Positions 59,701 through 64,000 of a stretch of DNA of 64,000 nt are shown here, in pieces (position 1 is the stretch's first letter; the number at the start of each line of letters is the position of its first letter). This DNA comes from Bugula neritina. Lineage: Eukaryota; Bryozoa; Gymnolaemata; Cheilostomatida; Bugulidae. The position numbers and the translations under genes were made by a program. The stretch spans positions 13,015,301 to 13,079,300 of the forward strand of contig OZ037767.1 in the NCBI GenBank assembly GCA_964035545.1. Direction: 5' to 3'. The notes beneath the pieces were generated by a model. The model was not told where the DNA came from. It did not search any database and worked only from the letters and a program-made list of their open reading frames with translations.

Positions 59701-61738
59701 GTGTTGTCGTGGTAGTGGGTGTTGTTGTGGTTGTGGGTGTGGTAGTAGTGGTTGGTGTTGTAGTGGTGGTGGGTGTTGTAGTAGTGGTTGGTGTTGTAGT
59801 CGTGCTGGGTGTTGTCGTGGTTGTGGGTGTTGTCGTGGTGGTGGGTGTTCTCGTGGTTGTGGGCGTGGTAGTAGTGGTTGTTGTTGTAGTGGTGGAGGGT
59901 GTTGTTGTAGTTGTGGGTGTTGTTGTGATTGTGGGTGTGATAGTAGTTGTGGGTCTTGTAGTAGTGGTTGGTGTTGTTGTGGTTGTGGGTGTTGTTGTGG
60001 TTGTGGGTGTTGTAGTAGTGGTTGGTATTGTAGTAGTGGTTAGTGTGGTAGTGGTGGTTGGTGTTGTAGTAGTGGTTGGAGTTGTGGTTGTGGTTGGTGT
60101 TGTAGTAGTGGTTGGTGTTGTAGTCGTGCTGGGTCTTGTCGTGGTTGTGGGTGTTGTTGTGGTTGCAGGTGTGGTAGTAGTTGTGGGTGTTGTAGTAGTT
60201 GTGGGTGTTGTTGTGGTAGTGGGTGTTGTCGTGGTTGTGGGCGTGGTAGTAGTGGTTGGTGTTGTAGTGGTGGTGGGTGTTGTCTTGGTTGTGGGTGTTG
60301 TTGTGGTTGTGGGTGTGGTAGTAGTTGTGGGTGTTGTAGTAGTGGTTGGTGTGGTAGTGGTGGTTGGTGTTGTGGTAGTGGTTGGTGTTGTAGTAGTAGT
60401 TGGTGTTGTGGTTGTGGTTGGTGTTGTAGTAGTGGTTGGTGTTGTAGTCGTGCTAGGTGTTGTCGTGGTTGTGGGTGTTGTTGTGGTTGTAGGTGTGGTA
60501 GTAGTTGTGGGTGTTGTAATAGTGCTTGGTGTTGTAGTAGTGGTTGGTGTTATCGTGGTAGTGGGTGTTGTCGTGGTTGTGGGCGTGGTAGTAGTTGTTG
60601 GTGTTGTAGTGGTGGTGGGTGTTGTTGTGGTTGTGGGTGTTGTTGTGGTTTTGGGTGTGGTAGTAGTGGTTGTGGGTGTGGTAGTAGTGGTTGGTGTTGT
60701 AGTGGTGGTGGGTGTTGTTGTGGTTGTGGGTGTTGTTGTGGTTGTGGGTGTGGTAGTAGTTGTGGGTGTCGTCGTAGTGGTTGGTGTTGTAGTAGTGGTT
60801 GGTGTTGTAGTAGTGGTTGGTGTTGTAGTAGTGGTTGGTGTTGTAGTCGTGCTGGGTGTTGTCGTGGTTGTGGGTGTGGTAGTAGTGGTGGGTGTTGTAG
60901 TAGTCGTGGGTGTTGTAGTAGTGGTTGGTGTTGTAGTGGTGGTTAGTAATGTAGTGGTGGTGGGTGTTGTAGTAGTGGTTGGTGTTGTAGTGGTGGTTGG
61001 TGTTGTAGTAGTGGTTGGTGTTGTCGTGGTAGTGGGTGTTGTTGTGGTTGTGGGTGTGGTAGTAGTGGTTGGTGTTGTAGTGGTGGTGGGTGTTGTCGTG
61101 GTTGTGGGTGTTGTCGTTGTAGTGGGTGTTCTCGTGGTTGTGGGCGTGGTAGTAGTGGTTGGTGTTGTAGTGGTGGTGGGTGTTGTTGTGGTTGTGGGTG
61201 TTGTTGTGGTTGTGGGTGTGGTAGTAGTTGTGGGTGTGGTAGTAGTTGTGGGTGTTGTAGTAGTTGTGGGTGTCGTAGTAGTGGTTGGTGTTGTAGTAGT
61301 GGTTGGTGTTGTACTAGTGGTTGGTGTTGTAGTAGTGGTTGGTGTTGTAGTCGTGCTGGGTGTTGTCGTGGTTGTGGGTGTTGTTGTCGTTGTGGGTGTC
61401 GTAGTAGTTGTGGGTCTTGTAGTAGTGGTTGGAGTTGTAGTAGTGGTTGGTGTTGTCGTGGTAGTGGGTGTTGTCGTGGTTGTGGGTGTGGTAGTAGTGG
61501 TTGGTGTTGTAGTAGTGGTGGGTGTTGTAGTAGTGGTTGGTGTTGTAGTAGTGGTTGGTGTTGTGGTAGTGGTGGGTGTTGTAGTAGTGGTGGTGGATTT
61601 GGTAGTTGTTGGTGATGTTGCTGCTGTTTCACTTGCTACAAATATGCTCGGTGTACATGTGTTCATTGTCTGTTGTAGTACTAGTACCAGAATCACCTTT
61701 TGTAGTACGTTGATCATCATTTGGGAGATTTTCATTCT
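2746..61738 (-). CDS. Giant Thr/Pro-rich mucin-like protein, repeat-bearing portion (two exons)
   Basis: An uninterrupted minus-strand reading frame (61735 to 2633, about 19,700 codons) consists almost wholly of the hexapeptide Thr5-Pro. My exon model starts at an acceptor (TTTAG before 61738), has a 42-nt exon (61738-61697), a 61-nt intron and one exon 61635-2746 of 58,890 nt (19,630 codons), ending at the donor CAAG/GTAAT. Exon ends are phase 1 throughout. About five sixths of residues are Thr. Departures are mostly single substitutions (Pro to Leu; Thr to Ser, Ile, Ala, Arg, Lys, Asn, Met). From family knowledge, such Thr/Pro arrays are dense O-glycosylation scaffolds of secreted or membrane mucins. 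The role here is inferred. The first ATG of the frame (61735) lies just inside the acceptor, so it is probably not the true start. A real signal peptide is expected upstream and was not found. Alternative: a non-genic coding-like satellite, which the flanking phase-matched exons argue against. Confidence 0.7.
3100..19700 (-). repeat. Duplication of a block of about 7.9 to 8.9 kb
   Basis: Markers recur at 7,866 bp (Asn unit 3175 and 11041; GTTGAA 3555 and 11421), then 7,920 bp (4081 and 12001; Gly unit 7653 and 15573), then 8,892 bp (7909 and 16801) and 8,697 bp (Ala unit 10814 and 19511). The changing offset shows later insertions and losses inside one copy, all in whole codons. Confidence 0.75.
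14884..16827 (-). repeat. Local 972-bp tandem duplication
   Basis: A block of 54 units around 14884-15855 is repeated immediately (15573 and 16545 Gly units; the GGTGGTTGGGG unit at 14881 and 15853). It is absent from the matching place in the older copy (about 7,9xx), where the offset jumps from 7,920 to 8,892 bp, so it arose after the 7.9-kb duplication. Confidence 0.8.
22949..30796 (-). repeat. Tandem duplication of a 3,924-bp block of the array
   Basis: Rare markers in about 22949-26872 recur exactly 3,924 bp (218 units) later in about 26873-30796. Examples are the Asn unit at 24361 and 28285, the Ala unit at 23630 and 27554, and the odd GTTGAG unit at 25695 and 29619. I noticed only isolated differences between copies (T at 25701 against C at 29625; A at 26598 against G at 30522), so the event is recent. 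Breakpoints are approximate. Confidence 0.85.
34120..47570 (-). repeat. Tandem duplication of a block of about 6.66 kb
   Basis: Markers in about 34120-40780 recur 6,660 bp (370 units) later: Ala unit 34181 and 40841, Gly unit GTTCC 36561 and 43221, TGTAGTTGCG 37691 and 44351. Near 40150-40200 the first copy lacks about seven units, shifting the offset to 6,786 bp at the end. Breakpoints lie near a TTAGTA-bearing unit. Confidence 0.8.
39475..56106 (-). repeat. Tandem duplication of an 8,316-bp block, overlapping the 6.66-kb event
   Basis: Markers in about 39475-47790 recur 8,316 bp (462 units) later in about 47791-56106: Ala unit 40841 and 49157, Gly unit 43221 and 51537, TAGTATTGG 40156 and 48472. 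The duplicated block contains the junction of the 6.66-kb duplication (about 40780, copied to about 49095), so this event is younger. Confidence 0.8.
57800..61400 (-). repeat. Duplication of about 1,785 bp near the N-terminal end of the array
   Basis: The GATTGTGGGTGTGATAG unit at 58141 recurs at 59926, and the seven-codon unit near 58871 recurs at 60656; both offsets are 1,785 bp. This is 595 codons but not a whole number of 18-bp units, because a Thr6-Pro type unit is included. Confidence 0.65.
61636..61696 (-). other. Probable 61-nt mini-intron
   Basis: The minus strand has GTGATT at the left junction and ATTTGTAG at the right. Removing it joins two Thr-containing, phase-1 exons and eliminates an in-frame TGA. 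The length is not a multiple of three, which explains why the unspliced DNA keeps the array open only in the other frame. Introns this short occur in compact animal genomes. The polypyrimidine tract is weak, so this stays a prediction. Confidence 0.5.
61697..61738 (-). CDS. Short 42-nt exon preceding the repeat exon
   Basis: RNA-sense acceptor GCTTTAG precedes 61738 and donor AAAAG/GTGATT follows 61697. Read with one preceding G (phase 1), the exon encodes ENENLPNDDQRTTK, an acidic, polar peptide typical of mucin flanks. The same frame continues after the next acceptor as ASETAATSPTTTK and then the Thr5-Pro array. Both ends are phase 1 and the length is a multiple of three. If the exon were not spliced here, this frame would hit a TGA about 110 nt after the acceptor, inside the proposed intron. 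The alternative frame through the same DNA is open from a Met at 61735 and would encode a short hydrophobic run (VILVLVL) usable as a weak signal peptide, so the start remains undecided. Confidence 0.5.
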
Positions 61739-64000
61739 CTAAAGCATAAACTTTGTTAATTATCTCAGCCTGCTTTATATTTTCCAAGCCGCTAGTTAGG
61801 CCCCTCCCTACCTCAAGTACAAACTTTACATCTCATTTAATTTCAGTTATTGTTTTTTTCTTTCTTGCTTGTTGTGGAATTTGTCTCTATTCAAATGAAT
61901 GTATTTCTTGCGCTACCTTTTCTTTTCAGTATCATGATGTTCCCCCCCCTTTTCCCCCCCTTTCCTCCCCCCCTTCCCCTCCCCCTCCCTGACATCATAC
62001 TTATAAAAAGTATACTTTGATAGCCGCCCCACATGTTGGAAGTTCTTTTCAAAATAATTGTTGATTTTCTATCAAATGTAAATTTTTTCTCTTTTAACAA
62101 AACATCATAATTTTCCTTACTAACAGTGATGCAAAATTTGTCACAAAAACTCATGTTTTTTATTCAAGCTTCAACAACACTTCCTGAAAAAGCCTGAACT
62201 TTAGAAAAATATATAAATCTTCATCTTTATTTGTTAAAAACATATCGGTCCATTTTCATTAGCAGCTAGATACATAATTATATATTCTGTTTCAATCCAG
62301 AAATGGCCTCCAATTGTCTTTCACTCATTACACTTGTATGATGGGCCACACTGCTTTTTTTAAAACTAGAGAGTTTTGGGAACCTACATAGTTTGTAAAA
62401 ATTTCTGACCGCATGTTCTAATCACCCAGCTAGCCACAAAACCTCTTCCAACTTTCTTGATAATTTCGTAGTTGTCTTCTTCCAAATTATGTCTAAATTA
62501 ATTATCCTTAGTTATTAATGCTTTTTTCTGTTGTATATAAGTAAAATTGTCTGCTGATACTCATAACTCCGCTTTTTCACTTTTTTGGGTTTTTTCACTC
62601 TTGGTATGTTTTGTGAAATTCGGTATTTGGAAGAAAGTAAAACATGGAAAAAGAACAAGCACTGGATCACTTCAGTTGATCTATGTTATTCTTGCATCAG
62701 CAGTATATATTAATAATATATGTGAACCTATGTCGTATTATAATTGTTTTATCATTTTACATATCATGGCTACTTTCACAAAATATGTCATTAGCAGCAT
62801 GACAGTTTTTTTATGAGCCCTGACGAATAATTCAATTAAAGTTGTACGATTGAGCATCAAATTAAAATTGAGTTATATATTAAATATAAGCAATGTTTAT
62901 AAAGCAAAGCTCTTGGTTAAATGAATCCTTTTTTTATTATATTAACATTCAATTTACAGTCTAATATAGTTTAGCACAGTACCTTACATAAATTTACAAA
63001 GGGGATACCCACAAACTTTTCCATAATTAAAAATATATTATGTAACTAATGCTTAAGTCATCCATTAGAAAAATATATCTGGCGGTGCCTTATTCTAAGT
63101 TCATTAGCACGTACTTCTATTTCTTACAAAACCAACTAACTTCTAAATTACTAAAAGCTAGAACAAGGTGTTCTATAGACTGATGGAGTAATTTTGAAAC
63201 TTGAAACACCTGGTGCCATTCTAAGTCTGAGCATGCAGGTTGTAGACAGACTAATGTATTTTAGCTAAGGGTTACCTCGACAAGTATTGCCATTATAAAA
63301 ATATTTTCTATCTAATTTTAGGCGAATTTTTTGCTATCACAACAGAAAGTATGGATGAAGCCTAGTCGATGGCAATAATAGTTTCTCCACCAAATTCGTA
63401 AAGAATTGCTTATGTTTCAACTAGTCATTTTGTGATAAGTATAACAAACAAAATTTGATTACTGCTTTCAATTCCATTGAATTCACAACATCCTTTTAGA
63501 CCCTTATATAGAGTCTGATTCTGGTAGGCCCCTACAACACCTACTTCAAATGTTGAACTCAATCTTATACTACATATATGAATCATAGAAATCTAGAATC
63601 GACCACAGACCGCTGTGTTTCACACCTCCACTTCCTTAAAATGCTATTATTTCTAATGAAATACAGGAACTTTAAAAAATGAAAGCTGTTTCTAAGAGTG
63701 GTTTGTGTGGCATTAAAAAAATCATTGTAGTGGCTCATTTGTATTTTATTAGCTCTTCTGTGATTTATCAAGAAACCAGCTTTAAGAAAGAGATCAAGGC
63801 ATGTTATATGATAACTAAAAATAGAATAGCTGTCAATGCTTTGAACCAAAAATTTCTAGTCAACTTCAGCAAATTCTTAGCAATTGGCGACAAGAAAAAA
63901 GTTGCGGTACTTTTTTGTGTGCAGTATATGGTATAAACCACTAGAGTGGAGTTTTGCCGTAGCTGTTACATATGGAAACTACATTTAGCTAGGATTTTAA
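61739..64000. other. AT-rich flank upstream of the giant gene
   Basis: Apart from the C-rich tract I see no supported gene in these 2.26 kb. Short open frames at 62547-62816, 63583-63849 and 63679-63936 lack recognisable domains, and two overlap on opposite strands. No clear minus-strand exon with a signal peptide and a phase-1 donor was found, so the first coding exon probably lies beyond 64000 or is too short to recognise. Confidence 0.5.
61942..61989 (-). other. G-run tract (C-rich on plus), candidate G-quadruplex
   Basis: The plus strand is pure C and T with runs of eight, seven, seven and several four- to five-base C runs. On the minus strand this gives at least four G-runs separated by short A-rich loops, the classic G-quadruplex pattern, and a polypurine tract. 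It lies about 200 nt upstream (in RNA sense) of the 42-nt exon, within a predicted intron or the 5' region. Its role is unknown. Confidence 0.6.

Larger units (their letters stand above)
2766..61611 (-). repeat. Coding minisatellite, about 3,270 units of 18 bp
   Basis: The plus strand is almost purely G and T with scattered A and rare C. Its 18-bp units take a few recurrent forms, for example GTTGTAGTAGTGGTTGGT, GTTGTCGTGGTTGTGGGT, GTTGTTGTGGTTGTGGGT and GTGGTAGTAGTTGTGGGT. On the minus strand all of these encode Thr5-Pro with different Thr and Pro codons. Occasional units are one codon longer (Thr6-Pro) or shorter (Thr4-Pro); I saw none out of frame. Rare sense changes recur at fixed spacings and act as markers of larger duplicated blocks. 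The outermost units are more irregular (Ser-Pro-Thr3-Lys-Ser at the high-coordinate end, Thr2-Ala-Thr-Pro at the low end). Confidence 0.97.

Noticed and set aside
2766-61611. CRISPR array, telomere or centromeric satellite
   Set aside because: Units are contiguous with no spacers, do not match telomere repeats, and keep a coding frame over 58.9 kb between spliced exons.
2766-61611. Antifreeze glycoprotein, fungal adhesin or bacterial Thr/Pro linker
   Set aside because: The unit is not Ala-Ala-Thr, and the GT-AG introns and EGF-like exon point to an animal mucin rather than a fungal or bacterial protein.
60943-61632. Minus-strand Gln/His/Pro/Leu-rich frame of 229 codons
   Set aside because: Second frame of the same satellite, open only locally by chance.
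2757-61742. Plus-strand open frame of Val5-Gly, 19,661 codons
   Set aside because: Exact antisense of the Thr5-Pro array. No plus-strand splice sites or domains; an all-hydrophobic polymer is implausible. Treated as a shadow.
62547-62816. Plus-strand 89-codon frame with hydrophobic stretches
   Set aside because: AT-rich composition, no recognisable family, no supporting signals.
63320-63366. Possible plus-strand terminal exon after ATTTTAG encoding GEFFAITTESMDEA and stop
   Set aside because: Protein-like but only about 15 codons, with no upstream exon or nearby polyadenylation signal found.
63583-63936. Overlapping open frames on both strands (63583-63849 minus, 63679-63936 plus)
   Set aside because: Neither has a domain or splice context; mutual overlap suggests chance.

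Overview
The window looks like AT-rich animal (metazoan, probably invertebrate) genomic DNA almost filled by one enormous coding minisatellite. Support for a eukaryote is GT-AG introns with matching phases, a six-cysteine EGF-like exon and AT-rich flanks. No bacterial operons, RNA genes, CRISPR arrays or mobile-element genes were seen. The lineage cannot be fixed from sequence alone.

Layout, read along the minus strand from right to left. Positions 64000-61739 are AT-rich non-coding DNA with a strong C-tract (G-rich on minus) at 61942-61989. A 42-nt exon (61738-61697), a 61-nt intron and a 58,890-nt exon (61635-2746) follow. The large exon is an unbroken array of about 3,270 copies of an 18-bp unit encoding Thr5-Pro. 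A 1.85-kb intron (2745-896) leads to a 117-nt EGF-like exon (895-779), a 182-nt intron, a 137-nt exon (596-460) with faint SEA-domain resemblance, and possibly a 75-nt terminal exon (210-136) followed by an ATTAAA signal. All junctions through the SEA-like exon acceptor are phase 1. The 460/210 junction is phase 0 on both sides. The chain therefore gives one giant Thr/Pro-rich, mucin-like extracellular protein of about 19,700 residues. The true 5' end lies outside the window or is unrecognised.

The array is built hierarchically. Synonymous variants of the 18-bp unit are arranged in long blocks that were themselves duplicated in tandem (about 0.97, 1.8, 3.9, 6.7, 7.9 and 8.3 kb), and some events can be ordered. 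Every length change I could follow is a whole number of codons, so the frame is never lost.

Inside the 1.85-kb intron is a short array of the same satellite in the opposite orientation (1861-2100). It is fused in frame to a basic, Cys-containing tail ending in a stop on the plus strand: an inverted fragment, or the last exon of a second, convergent mucin-like gene.
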